Positions 8,337 to 16,009 of a stretch of 19,650 nucleotides of DNA are shown piece by piece. Numbering within the stretch: position 1 is the stretch's first letter; every line of letters starts with the position of its first letter. The notes under the pieces are model-generated. The model was not told where the DNA came from. It searched no databases and was given only the letters and a program-made list of their open reading frames with translations. Source of the DNA: Erysipelotrichia bacterium (GTDB lineage Bacteria > Bacillota_I > Bacilli_A > Erysipelotrichales > Erysipelotrichaceae); NCBI GenBank assembly GCA_009916335.1, contig SAAR01000024.1, forward strand, positions 1 through 19,650, in the 5' to 3' direction. The translations under genes were made by a program, and so were the position numbers.

Positions 8337-8366
8337 AAAAAGAGTGCTAGGGAAGCACTCTTTTTC
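8337..8366 (+). terminator. Strong terminator of the cyclophilin operon
   Basis: AAAAGAGTGCT (8338-8348) pairs perfectly with AGCACTCTTTT (8354-8364) around an AGGGA loop, with T residues to 8365. It begins right after the stop codon, and the flanking A-run makes it potentially bidirectional. Confidence 0.85.
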
Positions 8367-8684
8367 ATGTTTTATAAGAAGATAGAAATGTATGAAATAT
8401 AATAGGGGTTATATTCATACGGCAAGGTATTATTTCCTTGCATGATTAGTATAGTAAATTACAACCAAATAATTATATTTTAACAGTGTGAAAATATGTG
8501 ATAAGTTAAAAAGTGCAAATTATGCACTTTTTAACTTAAGTATAGGGGATAGAATAAAGTGCGATTCATTTATAAGATAAGGGGCTTATAAATGACGCAG
8601 GGCTTGATTGCCCAAATTCATACTAACAAAATAAAGCGATAAAAAATGTCGAAAGATGAAAGAAATAAAAAGTTTTTATAAAGT
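8367..8684. other. Gene-free, hairpin-rich spacer before the helicase
   Basis: No convincing coding frame is present. Four hairpins can be read: GCAAGG/CCTTGC (8422-8427 with 8436-8441); a perfect 16-bp stem (8502-8517 with 8523-8538, loop AATTA); a perfect 10-bp stem CATTTATAAG/CTTATAAATG (8567-8576 with 8585-8594, loop ATAAGGGG); and GGGC/GCCC (8600-8603 with 8610-8613). A TATAAT at 8398-8403 could start a ~130-nt RNA ending at the 16-bp hairpin. I cannot match the region to a known riboswitch. The helicase promoter lies downstream of all four hairpins. Confidence 0.45.
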
Positions 8685-8714
8685 TTGCTTTATGATAGAC
8701 TCTTGTGTTACAAT
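8685..8714 (+). promoter_or_regulatory. Promoter for the DEAD-box helicase gene
   Basis: TTGCTT (8685-8690) is followed after 18 bp by TACAAT (8709-8714), which is itself preceded by TG at 8706-8707 as an extended -10. The leader to ATG 8752 would be about 30 nt. Confidence 0.6.
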
Positions 8715-8751
8715 CAACCCATTGCGTTATAAACAATAGAAATGAGGTACT

Positions 8752-10344
8752 ATGCGTACATTTAATGAGTTATTAGAAGATAAAAGATTAGTAAAGGCAG
8801 TCGAAGCGATGGGGTATGAAACACCTACGCCTATTCAAGAAAAGGCGATTCCTTTAGTAAAAAAAGGAAAAGATATGATTGCTAAATCAAATACAGGAAC
8901 AGGTAAAACGGCAGCGTTTGGATTACCATTATTAGAAAAGATTGCATCTTGTGAATACAAACAAGCGATTGTTATTTGCCCAACGAGAGAATTAGCACTG
9001 CAGGCACATGATGAGTTAAGCAAGTTTAGTAAATATATCAATGAAATGAATATTGTCAGTGTATATGGTGGTGCACCAATTGATCGTCAGATAAGAAGTT
9101 TGAAAAAAGGCTGGCAGATTGTGGTAGGAACACCAGGAAGAATCTTAGATCATATGAAACGTAAGACGATTCGTTTACATACTTGTGATTGTGTGGTCTT
9201 AGATGAAGCAGATGAAATGCTGAATATGGGTTTTAGAGATGATATTGAAGCCATCTTAGAGAAGATGAAAGAAGTACATCAAACGATTTTGTTTAGTGCA
9301 ACGATGCCCAAAGAAATTCGCGAAATTGCAGATCGTTATTTAAAAGATAAAGTGGAAATTGAAGTAAAAAGTAAACAAAAAACGGTGGATAAGATTAAAC
9401 AATACTATTATGATGTTAGACGTGATGAGAAAACAGAGGCTGTTAAAAAGATGCTAACATATTATGAAAGTGATCTTTCGATTATTTTTTGTAATACTAA
9501 AGCAAAGGTTGATGAACTTGTTGAGGAATTGAATCGTATCAATGTAAGGGCAGTGGCTTTGCATGGTGATATTAAACAAGAAAAGCGTACGAAAATTATG
9601 AATGCTTTTAAAAAAGCAAACAAAGCAGTATTGGTTGCAAGTGATGTAGCAGCTAGAGGTATTGATGTTAATAATATTGATTTAGTTATTAATTATGATT
9701 TACCACAGGACAATGAAATTTATGTGCATCGTATAGGTCGAACAGGACGTGCTGGAAAAGAAGGACAGGCAGTTACATTAATTCAAAATGGCCGCCAGTT
9801 TAAACAGTTGAAAGGGATTATGAAGTATACGAAAGCAGAAATTGAAAAAAGAGAAATTCCTTCTGATCAAGAAATGCTATCGCAAAAACGTAATGCTTTT
9901 AAAGAAGAGATCAAACAACAAGCACAATCTGGTTTATATCAGGAAAATTTACAATTGGCAAATGAGTTAATTCGTGATGGATTAAGTGCAGAAGAAATTA
10001 TTAGTGCTTTAGTAGGAATGGCATTTGGAACGAATATTCCAAGTGATCCTAATAAGAAAGTACATCGTAAATTAAAAGATGCTGTTGAATTGAAGTTTTC
10101 ATTAGGAAAAGCTAAAAATGTAACAAGTCATGATATTGAAAAAGCCATCTTAGGAAATTGTCATGTAAATGAAAAAGAAATTGGTAAGATTGATGTTAGA
10201 AGACAATATAGTATTGTGATGGTAAATAAACGTAGTGCAGATAAAGTGGTAGAATATATGCATCGTTCTAAAATCAATAATAAGCGTTGTGAAGTATACT
10301 ATTATAAGAAAGATAAAGACAATACAAAAGCAATGAAAAGCTAA
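8752..10344 (+). CDS. DEAD-box ATP-dependent RNA helicase with DbpA-type RNA-binding tail
   Basis: A 530-residue RNA helicase that remodels RNA, probably in ribosome assembly or cold-adapted RNA turnover. Motifs appear in order: Q motif around 22-29, Walker A SNTGTGKT (46-53), PTRELALQ (77-84), GG (106-107), TPGR (127-130), DEAD (151-154), SAT (182-184), ARGID (301-305) and HRIGRTGR (326-333). After a helical linker (about 360-450), the C-terminal ~70 residues (KIDVRRQYSIVMV onward) resemble the DbpA/CsdA RNA-binding domain, which in DbpA and YxiN recognises 23S rRNA hairpin 92. The tail ends in a Lys-rich stretch. The start ATG follows ATGAGG. The organisation is CshA/DeaD/DbpA-like; I cannot say which orthologue, so no symbol is given. 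It is a monocistronic unit with its own promoter and terminator. Confidence 0.93.
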   Translation: MRTFNELLEDKRLVKAVEAMGYETPTPIQEKAIPLVKKGKDMIAKSNTGTGKTAAFGLPLLEKIASCEYKQAIVICPTRELALQAHDELSKFSKYINEMNIVSVYGGAPIDRQIRSLKKGWQIVVGTPGRILDHMKRKTIRLHTCDCVVLDEADEMLNMGFRDDIEAILEKMKEVHQTILFSATMPKEIREIADRYLKDKVEIEVKSKQKTVDKIKQYYYDVRRDEKTEAVKKMLTYYESDLSIIFCNTKAKVDELVEELNRINVRAVALHGDIKQEKRTKIMNAFKKANKAVLVASDVAARGIDVNNIDLVINYDLPQDNEIYVHRIGRTGRAGKEGQAVTLIQNGRQFKQLKGIMKYTKAEIEKREIPSDQEMLSQKRNAFKEEIKQQAQSGLYQENLQLANELIRDGLSAEEIISALVGMAFGTNIPSDPNKKVHRKLKDAVELKFSLGKAKNVTSHDIEKAILGNCHVNEKEIGKIDVRRQYSIVMVNKRSADKVVEYMHRSKINNKRCEVYYYKKDKDNTKAMKS

Positions 10345-10370
10345 GAGGGGAAACTCTCTTTCTTTGTTTT
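10343..10370 (+). terminator. Terminator after the helicase gene
   Basis: A seven-pair stem with one G-U (10343-10349 with 10354-10360) closes a GAAA tetraloop and is followed by a T-rich tract. It begins inside the TAA stop codon. Confidence 0.65.
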
Positions 10371-10422
10371 GCATGAGTTTGTATAAAAGTTGAGGAAAAT
10401 GAAAAAAACATTAAAAAAAGAC

Positions 10423-10451
10423 TTGCATATGAGATTGATATTTGTTATTAT
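10423..10451 (+). promoter_or_regulatory. Putative promoter of the tRNA operon
   Basis: TTGCAT (10423-10428), 17 bp, then TATTAT (10446-10451), with an overlapping TATAAT at 10449-10454. Transcription would start about 25 bases before the first tRNA. Confidence 0.55.
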
Positions 10452-10481
10452 AATAAAGCGCTGAAATGGTGCCTAACTATT

Positions 10482-10558
<77 letters not shown>

Positions 10559-10572
10559 TTTATTTTGTTTAT

Positions 10573-10649
10573 CGGGAAGTAGCACAGCTTGGTAGTGCAC
10601 CTGGTTTGGGACCAGGGGGTCGCAGGTTCGAATCCTGTCTTCCCGACCA
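10573..10649 (+). tRNA. tRNA-Pro (anticodon TGG)
   Basis: 77 nt: acceptor CGGGAAG/CTTCCCG, anticodon loop TTTGGGA flanked by the CCTGG/CCAGG stem, encoded CCA. The gap from tRNA-Arg is 14 nt. Confidence 0.96.
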
Positions 10650-10657
10650 TTAAAATT

Positions 10658-10734
10658 GGCTGGGTAGCTTAGTTGGCTAGAGCATCCGGTTCATACCCGG
10701 AAGGCCGTGAGTTCGAGTCTCACTCCAGCCACCA
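10658..10734 (+). tRNA. tRNA-Met, elongator (anticodon CAT)
   Basis: 77 nt: acceptor GGCTGGG/TCCAGCC with one G-U pair, anticodon loop TTCATAC on a CCGG/CCGG stem, encoded CCA. The TTCATAC loop is typical of elongator Met, as opposed to the CTCATAA loops of the next and the sixth genes. It is distinguished from the initiator by its paired 1-72 position. Confidence 0.88.
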
Positions 10735-10757
10735 ATTTTATCGGATGGATTAATGTT

Positions 10758-10834
10758 GGACCCTTAGCTCAGTTGGTTAGAGCATCCGGCTCATAACCGG
10801 TGGGTCGTAGGTTCGAGTCCTACAGGGTCCACCA
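10758..10834 (+). tRNA. tRNA-Ile2 (anticodon CAT, lysidine type)
   Basis: 77 nt: acceptor GGACCCT/AGGGTCC, anticodon loop CTCATAA, encoded CCA. The body matches what I recall of Bacillus tRNA-Ile2, whose C34 is converted to lysidine by TilS so that it reads AUA. Automatic annotation often labels it Met. Confidence 0.8.
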
Positions 10835-10851
10835 ATTCTAAAATTACTATT

Positions 10852-10942
10852 GGAGGAATACCCAAGTGGTTGAAGGGTCCGGTCTTGAAAACCGGTAGGT
10901 CGGGAAACTGGCGCCTGGGTTCGAATCCCAGTTCCTCCGCCA
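10852..10942 (+). tRNA. tRNA-Ser (anticodon TGA)
   Basis: 91 nt: acceptor GGAGGAA/TTCCTCC, anticodon loop CTTGAAA, the long variable arm expected of class II tRNA-Ser, discriminator G and encoded CCA. Confidence 0.96.
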
Positions 10943-10978
10943 TTAAAAATTTATACCAGAAAAGTAGTATTCACTCAT

Positions 10979-11055
<77 letters not shown>

Positions 11056-11058
11056 AGT

Positions 11059-11134
11059 GGTTCTGTAGCTCAGTCGGTAGAGCAAAGGACTGAAAATCCT
11101 TGTGTCGCTGGTTCGATTCCGGCCAGGACCACCA
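11059..11134 (+). tRNA. tRNA-Phe (anticodon GAA)
   Basis: 76 nt: acceptor GGTTCTG/CAGGACC with one U-G pair, anticodon loop CTGAAAA, encoded CCA. It starts only three bases after tRNA-fMet and is the last gene of the cluster. Its 3' end is the side facing the integrase relic. Confidence 0.96.
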
Positions 11135-11144
11135 TTTAAAAAGG

Positions 11145-11170
11145 AAAGCCTTTTAACAAAGGCTTTTTTT
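11145..11170 (+). terminator. Terminator of the tRNA operon
   Basis: AAAGCCTTT (11145-11153) pairs perfectly with AAAGGCTTT (11158-11166) around TAAC, followed by T residues to 11170. Confidence 0.85.
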
Positions 11171-11187
11171 ATGTTTATAAGTAGTAG

Positions 11188-11206
11188 TGGCATACAAATG
11201 GCATAC
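11188..11206. repeat. 8-bp direct repeat beside the integrase relic
   Basis: TGGCATAC occurs at 11188-11195 and 11199-11206, eleven bases apart, about one helical turn. It sits between the tRNA operon terminator and the integrase stop codon, where recombinase-binding repeats are often found. The role is inferred from position only. Confidence 0.4.
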
Positions 11207-11209
11207 TTT

Positions 11210-11550
11210 TTATAAAGTATTTAGAAAATCCATTACTTCTTTATGGGAAGATTTAAATAAATGTGCAATTGTTTTTAATATCGTTTCTATTGTATCTTTA
11301 ATTCTACTAGCGATTGCAGGCAATAGCATATTACTATGAATTAACAATGAAACATGTGAATGTCGTAGATCGTGTACTCTAATGTGTTTAACATCTGCTA
11401 TTTTTTATATTTTTCTTTTTCTCTTCCAAGAACATTAAAAGCCAATGGGACACTATTACCAAATACATACCATTCTTTTGTGTACCCATCATATTTCTCA
11501 TGCTGCTTATTATATTGTTTTTTAAAACAAAAAAGTCTATTTATGCAACA
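11210..11550 (-). pseudogene. Decayed phage/ICE-type tyrosine integrase, C-terminal part
   Basis: Minus-strand translation gives the catalytic-domain pattern of phage-type tyrosine integrases. Upstream of ~11400 one frame reads KEWYVFGNSVPLAFNVLGRE and ends KYKK then TAG (11398-11400). The next frame then continues ADVKHIRVHDLRHSHVSLL and on to DFLNTL with TAA at 11210. The frame change lies at a run of six A/T near 11401-11406. The box-II HDLRHSH motif is intact, but the usual LGH motif has become RIKDT, and the position of the catalytic Tyr (TYSHLYP in relatives) is Ile (TIAHLF). The N-terminal arm-binding and core-binding domains are not recognisable upstream, where stops appear. It is therefore inactive. 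It points toward the tRNA cluster, as integrases of tRNA-integrated elements do. Confidence 0.75.
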
Positions 11551-11740
11551 TGAGTGAAGTATAAGCAATCTAACAATCGTTTAAAAGGTTTAATTTTTAA
11601 TTTAAAGGTATAATAAAGTAAAGATATAGTAATGCTATGAGTGTTATATGTAATACTTCTAGTTTGTTTTATAAGGGAATATGAATCTTTATAATAGTCA
11701 TATAAGAAGTATGATAGGTAATACAAACAGGAGGCATTCG

Positions 11741-12073
11741 ATGAATCAAATAAAATTAGGAAAACAAATCCGCAAATATCGCTTATTGAAGAAGATGACA
11801 CAGTATGAATTATCTATTGCTATTGATGTTTCTCGTAATTTTATCAGTGATTTGGAAAGAGGCGTAAAAGGTTGTAGTTTAGAACGTTTGATTCAAATTG
11901 CCAATGTACTTGAAGTTTCTATGGACAGCTTATTACAAGGAGATTTAACAAATCGTGAAGATGCGACGAAGTTAGAAATTTGTCAGGATATTATGAAATT
12001 AGATGATTCTAATGTTGCTTTATTGCAAAATATTATTGAAAACATAGCAAGTGGAAAGGCGAATAAAGAGTAA
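11741..12073 (+). CDS. XRE-family helix-turn-helix repressor
   Basis: A 110-residue DNA-binding protein. Residues 5-62 form a Cro/CI-type HTH: LGKQIRKYRLLKKMTQYELS, VSRNFISDLERG and a following LIQIANVLEVSMDSLL helix, typical of the XRE family. The C-terminal ~45 residues are acidic and helical and may mediate dimerisation. ATG 11741 follows CAGGAGG (11728-11734), and a TATAAT at 11690-11695 is a candidate -10. It stands alone between the integrase relic and a bidirectional terminator. Small XRE repressors are common in integrated elements, so it may be a surviving element gene, but a host regulator is equally possible. Its targets are unknown. Confidence 0.88.
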   Translation: MNQIKLGKQIRKYRLLKKMTQYELSIAIDVSRNFISDLERGVKGCSLERLIQIANVLEVSMDSLLQGDLTNREDATKLEICQDIMKLDDSNVALLQNIIENIASGKANKE

Positions 12074-12087
12074 AATAAATCAACAAT

Positions 12088-12132
12088 ACCCTATAAGAGC
12101 GATGTGAAAACATCTTACTCTTATAGGGTTTT
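12088..12132. terminator. Bidirectional terminator between XRE and asnB
   Basis: A perfect 12-bp stem (12088-12099 with 12118-12129) encloses a second hairpin, GATGT/ACATC closed by GAAA (12101-12114). TTTT follows on the plus strand. It separates two convergent genes. Confidence 0.75.
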
Positions 12133-12143
12133 ATGCATATCAT

Positions 12144-13958
12144 TCAGTGTGTTAATTGCAATTTGACATGGTAGGTTTCAAAGAAGAAATGCATTTGGAT
12201 AAAGTATGCCAGTATTTGTGGTCCTTTCATTAACTGTCCATACCAAGGGACATCAATCGTATCAAGGTGATCAATTAGATGATTGACTTTATTTATATCA
12301 AGTATTTGTGCTAAAAGACAATCACTTTTTAATATTTTACGAATTTGTGTAATGAGCATTTCTGTGTATAAAGGGTGAAAGGTTTTTGGGTAGGGACTTT
12401 TTTTACGATTGATAATTTCATCAGGAAGTTCATCACGAAAAGCTTCGCGTAAAATGCCTTTTTCTCGACCATTTAATGATTTATATCGCCATGGCATATT
12501 GTAAGCATATTCGCAAAGGCGATAATCAAGGAAAGGAACACGCACCTCTAATGAATGATACATACTCATACGATCCTTGCGATCTAATAGTGTTTGTAAG
12601 AACCAACGCATATTTAAATAGAACATTTCTCGCATTCTTCGCTCTTTTGCATCATCTTCTTCTAAATAATCCACATCGCTAATGCTTTGATAATAGGCTT
12701 TTTTTATATATTGTTCGCCATCTTTTATCAATCCATCTTTTAAACAAGACACTCTTATATCATAACTGTGCGACCAAGGAAATTCATCTTGCCATAAAAT
12801 GTCATCGTTGTAGTACCAAGGATAACCTCCTAATATTTCATCTGCTCCTTCTCCACTTAAGGCAACACTTTTTGCTTTTTTAATTTCTTCACAAAATAAC
12901 AAAAGGGAAGAATCAATTTCAGCCATACCTGGTAAATCTCTTGCGATGGTCGCCTCTTTTAAGGCACTGACAATTTCTTTTTGTGTCAATAGGACATTGG
13001 TATGATTAGAGTGGATATGATTGACCATTATATCAATAAAATCAGCATCACGATTTGGTTGAAAGATACTTTTTGTAAAGTATTTTTCGTTTTCTTCATA
13101 TTCAATGGAAAAGGTTTGTAAATCAGGGTAGCGTTGTGCAGCGATCTTAGAGATAATGCTAGAGTCTAATCCACCTGATAAAAAGGTACAGATACCAACA
13201 TCACTATCTAATTGATCGTTGATGCATGCACTGACTAATTGCTTTAGATGTGCTTGTGTTTGTGATCGGTTTTCCTTGTGTTTTTTGGCTTTTAGTTGCC
13301 AATAGGTATGCACCTGAAAGCCTTCTTTATCATAGATTGCATATTCTCCTTGTTTTAGCTCTTTGATATCACGAATGGGTGTTTTTCCTGCACTGCGAGC
13401 TGGACCTAGTAAAAAGAGTTCTTTTAATCCATCGTCATCGACAATCGCATCAACAAGAGGGTGGACTAGTAATGTTTTAATTTGTGAGGCAAATAAAAAA
13501 TGTTCTTGATTAAGATAGTAAAAGAAAGGTTTTACACCAAGACGATCTCTTGCCATAAAGAGTTGTTGTTTATTTGTATCCCATATCGCAAACGCAAAAA
13601 TACCGTTCAATATATCTAAACAACGTTCCCCATAGGCAACATATGCTTTCAATACTACTTCTGTATCGCAATTGCCATCAAAGCGATACCCTTTTTCTAT
13701 TAAATCTTCTCTTATTTGTTTTGTGTTGTATATTTCCCCGTTATAACAAATGGTATAGTGTTGATAATGCATTGGTTGTTTCCCATTGGCAGGATCCATA
13801 ATGCTTAACCTTGCATGTAATAAGTTGACATGCTCTTCTGTATAAATGCCTTGTTGGTTGGGGCCTCTTCTTTTAAGGGTTTCTAACATCTGCTTTTGTA
13901 CGTTGTTTTCTTTTGCAATATCCTTTTGATAAGTAATCCATCCAGCGATTCCACACAT
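12144..13958 (-). CDS. asnB: Asparagine synthetase, glutamine-hydrolysing
   Basis: A 604-residue enzyme that makes asparagine from aspartate, glutamine and ATP. The N-terminal class II glutaminase domain begins MCGIAGW, so Cys2 becomes the nucleophile after Met removal; Arg50, YNGEIYN (72-78) and Asp98/Glu100 line the glutamine site. The synthetase domain has the PP-loop SGGLDSS (261-267) and the LSGEGADE motif near 370. The length is between E. coli AsnB (554) and Bacillus AsnB (632). AGGAGG sits about seven bases before the start. It is a single-gene unit, divergent from the HAD phosphatase. Close relatives include amidotransferases that amidate cell-wall or spore components, so the asparagine role is likely but not proven. 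Confidence 0.93.
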   Translation of the reverse strand: MCGIAGWITYQKDIAKENNVQKQMLETLKRRGPNQQGIYTEEHVNLLHARLSIMDPANGKQPMHYQHYTICYNGEIYNTKQIREDLIEKGYRFDGNCDTEVVLKAYVAYGERCLDILNGIFAFAIWDTNKQQLFMARDRLGVKPFFYYLNQEHFLFASQIKTLLVHPLVDAIVDDDGLKELFLLGPARSAGKTPIRDIKELKQGEYAIYDKEGFQVHTYWQLKAKKHKENRSQTQAHLKQLVSACINDQLDSDVGICTFLSGGLDSSIISKIAAQRYPDLQTFSIEYEENEKYFTKSIFQPNRDADFIDIMVNHIHSNHTNVLLTQKEIVSALKEATIARDLPGMAEIDSSLLLFCEEIKKAKSVALSGEGADEILGGYPWYYNDDILWQDEFPWSHSYDIRVSCLKDGLIKDGEQYIKKAYYQSISDVDYLEEDDAKERRMREMFYLNMRWFLQTLLDRKDRMSMYHSLEVRVPFLDYRLCEYAYNMPWRYKSLNGREKGILREAFRDELPDEIINRKKSPYPKTFHPLYTEMLITQIRKILKSDCLLAQILDINKVNHLIDHLDTIDVPWYGQLMKGPQILAYFIQMHFFFETYHVKLQLTH

Positions 13959-14007
13959 AAATTTCCTCCTATATCACTCTATGCGTTTGCCTATTTTATG
14001 TGCAAAA

Positions 14008-14050
14008 ATTATAGGTTATTATTTTCTTTAATATTTGAAAAGGGTATAAT
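14008..14050. promoter_or_regulatory. Divergent -10 elements for asnB and the HAD gene
   Basis: TATAAT reads leftward at 14013-14008 (toward asnB) and rightward at 14045-14050 (toward the HAD gene). Neither has a good -35 hexamer at 17 bp. The asnB leader would be about 45 nt. No T-box or other riboswitch can be made out in this 118-bp gap. Confidence 0.45.
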
Positions 14051-14076
14051 AAGTAAGAAAGTGAAAAGGTGAAGGA

Positions 14077-14841
14077 ATGAAAATATTTGCAAGTGATTAT
14101 GATGGGACGATAAAAATAGATGGTGAGGTTTCAAACCGTAATTTGCAAGCCTTACAAATGTGGAAAGAGAAAGGAAATCAATTTGGTATTATTACAGGAA
14201 GAAGTAGTGAATCCATTATGCAGGAGATTGAAAAGTATGGGTACAAGATTGCTTTTCTAGTTTGTAATAATGGTGGGGTTATTTATGATGGTAATTTGCA
14301 TTTATTGAAAACATATGCGATTGATTATACAAAGGCATTAGACATCATTGAGGATATTCGTACAATGGATTGTAATTCTTTTGTGTTGAACAATGGTTTT
14401 CATCGGGCAAAGGAAGTTGTAAATAGTGCTTATGAAGATTATAAATATGGTATGTATAGCTCAGAATATACAGTAGAAAAAATTATTGCGGAAAAGAAGA
14501 TATGCCAGATTGTCATTTCGTTAAATGATAACGAAGAAGGAAAGCGTTTAGCTGCCATTCTTAATGAAAAATACAAAGGTTATATCGAAGCATATCCTAA
14601 TGTAAATTGCATTGATATAGTTCCTCATGGTATTTCTAAGGCGACAGGGCTGGATTTTGTGGCTTCATATTTTGGCTATGCTTATGAAGATATTTATACG
14701 ATGGGTGATGCCTATAATGATTTAGCGATGCTAAAAAAATATCAAGGAGCGACTTTATCACATACCTTTGAAGATGTCAAAGCAGAGGTAAATGTGATTG
14801 TTGATGATGTGGCACAATATTTATATGCTTTAGAAAAGTGA
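14077..14841 (+). CDS. Cof-type HAD-superfamily phosphatase
   Basis: A 254-residue hydrolase of the HAD IIB (Cof/YwpJ/YidA) group. Motif I is SDYDGT (nucleophile Asp7, acid/base Asp9), motif II is ITGR (39-42), motif III Lys188 lies in HGISKATG, and motif IV is GDAYND (210-215). The large C2-type cap spans about residues 85-180. Members dephosphorylate sugar phosphates, pyridoxal phosphate or flavin precursors; the sequence does not reveal the substrate. A GGTGAAGG ribosome binding site precedes ATG 14077. The gene lies just upstream of cdaA but has its own hairpin end, so it is probably a separate unit. Confidence 0.9.
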   Translation: MKIFASDYDGTIKIDGEVSNRNLQALQMWKEKGNQFGIITGRSSESIMQEIEKYGYKIAFLVCNNGGVIYDGNLHLLKTYAIDYTKALDIIEDIRTMDCNSFVLNNGFHRAKEVVNSAYEDYKYGMYSSEYTVEKIIAEKKICQIVISLNDNEEGKRLAAILNEKYKGYIEAYPNVNCIDIVPHGISKATGLDFVASYFGYAYEDIYTMGDAYNDLAMLKKYQGATLSHTFEDVKAEVNVIVDDVAQYLYALEK

Positions 14842-14845
14842 GGTT

Positions 14846-14867
14846 TCCTAAAATTCATTTAGGATTT
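14846..14867 (+). terminator. Putative weak terminator after the HAD gene
   Basis: TCCTAAA (14846-14852) pairs with TTTAGGA (14858-14864) around ATTCA, followed by only TTT. It abuts the cdaA promoter, so some read-through into cdaA is likely. Confidence 0.45.
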
Positions 14868-14868
14868 A

Positions 14869-14877
14869 TGGTATAAT
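14869..14877 (+). promoter_or_regulatory. Extended -10 promoter of the cdaA-cdaR-glmM operon
   Basis: TGGTATAAT matches the extended -10 consensus, with no good -35. The in-frame ATG at 14876 lies within this box and so cannot be the start. The leader to ATG 14912 would be about 28 nt. Confidence 0.6.
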
Positions 14878-14911
14878 GTTTACGCTAGGTAATGTGGAAG
14901 GAGTGTTACTT

Positions 14912-16009
14912 ATGTTCAATAGCACGACATGGAGTGGATTATGGAACTTAGCTTCTATGATGATCGACATTGGTATTGTGGCAGTCGTCATATATTATTG
15001 TCTTAAAATCGTTAAAAATAATTCAAGAACGATTCAAATATTTAAAGGAATACTATTTATTATTATTGCCAATGGATTAGCACAATTGTTAAATCTATCG
15101 ACGGTAGAATGGTTTACTAATCAGTGTTTAACATGGGGGTTTTTAGCCATGATTATTATCTTTCAACCAGAGATTAGAAATCTGTTGGAAAAGATGGGGA
15201 AAACAATGGTGTTTTCTCGTATTACAACATTAACGGTCAACGAACGTGAACGTTTAGTCAATGAACTTGTAAAAACAAGTGTACAGCTTTCTAAAACAAA
15301 AACAGGAGCTATTATTTCTATTGAACAAGCACAGTCCTTAAGTGATTATATTAAAACAGGGACAGCGATGAATTCTGTTGTATCAAGTGAACTGTTGTGT
15401 TCGATTTTTCAATATGGAACACCTTTACATGATGGGGCAGTCATTATTCAAGGAGATAAGATTGCATGTGCAAGTGCGTATTTTCCACCAACGACAAGAG
15501 AATTCCCATCAAGCTATGGGGCTCGTCATCGTGCGGCAGTTGGTATTTCAGAGATTAGCGATTGTGTAACCATTGTTGTATCAGAGGAAACAGGGGATAT
15601 TTCGATTGCTCGTGAAGGTAGTCTAATTCGTATGAATGAAAAGGAATTGCGAGAATATTTATTGATGAGTCTATGTCAGACAAATGCGGAAGTGAAAAAG
15701 GAAGAAGTGGAAAGTGTTACTGATGTAGAGAAAATTGATGAAGAAACGAGTTTAAAAGATTTACGCACGAAAAATGATGAAAATAAATTAAAAATTTCGT
15801 TTATGTCTAAGAATAAAAAGCATAAACGTTATGCAAAGAAAAAAGTGAATCAAGTAGAACATGAGGAAATAAAGACGCAACAAAAAAGACAAGCAAAAAG
15901 TGCAATGAAAGAAGAAGAACATGTTCATGATGATAAAATTGAAGCACAGCAAATTGTTGTAGGGCAAATAAAAACAACAAATAAAGATGAGGAAGGGAGT
16001 GATTCCTAA
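14912..16009 (+). CDS. cdaA: Diadenylate cyclase CdaA (c-di-AMP synthase) with long charged tail
   Basis: This membrane enzyme makes the essential second messenger c-di-AMP from two ATP. It has 365 residues from ATG 14912, which lies 8 bases after GGAAGGAG. Three N-terminal membrane helices (about 14-31, 44-60, 72-86) precede the DAC domain, with catalytic LHDGAV (DGA, 174-176) and ARHRA (RHR, 205-207). CdaA is usually ~270 residues. Here ~110 extra residues follow the domain; the tail is acidic, then strongly basic (KNKKHKRYAKKK near 296-307), then acidic again, and looks disordered. Its stop overlaps the cdaR start (TAATG), the classic cdaA-cdaR-glmM order. In other Firmicutes CdaR and GlmM both bind CdaA and tune its activity. 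Confidence 0.94.
   Translation: MFNSTTWSGLWNLASMMIDIGIVAVVIYYCLKIVKNNSRTIQIFKGILFIIIANGLAQLLNLSTVEWFTNQCLTWGFLAMIIIFQPEIRNLLEKMGKTMVFSRITTLTVNERERLVNELVKTSVQLSKTKTGAIISIEQAQSLSDYIKTGTAMNSVVSSELLCSIFQYGTPLHDGAVIIQGDKIACASAYFPPTTREFPSSYGARHRAAVGISEISDCVTIVVSEETGDISIAREGSLIRMNEKELREYLLMSLCQTNAEVKKEEVESVTDVEKIDEETSLKDLRTKNDENKLKISFMSKNKKHKRYAKKKVNQVEHEEIKTQQKRQAKSAMKEEEHVHDDKIEAQQIVVGQIKTTNKDEEGSDS

Noticed and set aside
8540..8640. Riboswitch for the helicase gene
   Set aside because: The hairpins do not match any riboswitch consensus I can recall, and the likely promoter (8685-8714) lies downstream of them, so they would not be in the helicase mRNA.
11541..11801. Minus-strand 86-residue open frame
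   Set aside because: It crosses the XRE promoter and start antisense, has no ribosome binding site and resembles no family. The real minus-strand signal nearby is the integrase relic in other frames.
11059..12143. Duplicated 3' end of tRNA-Phe as an attR site
   Set aside because: I looked for a second copy of the last bases of tRNA-Phe downstream of the integrase relic and found none in the window.
14876..14911. Upstream ATG giving CdaA twelve extra residues
   Set aside because: The ATG lies inside the TATAAT box of the operon promoter, whereas ATG 14912 has a well-spaced GGAAGGAG.
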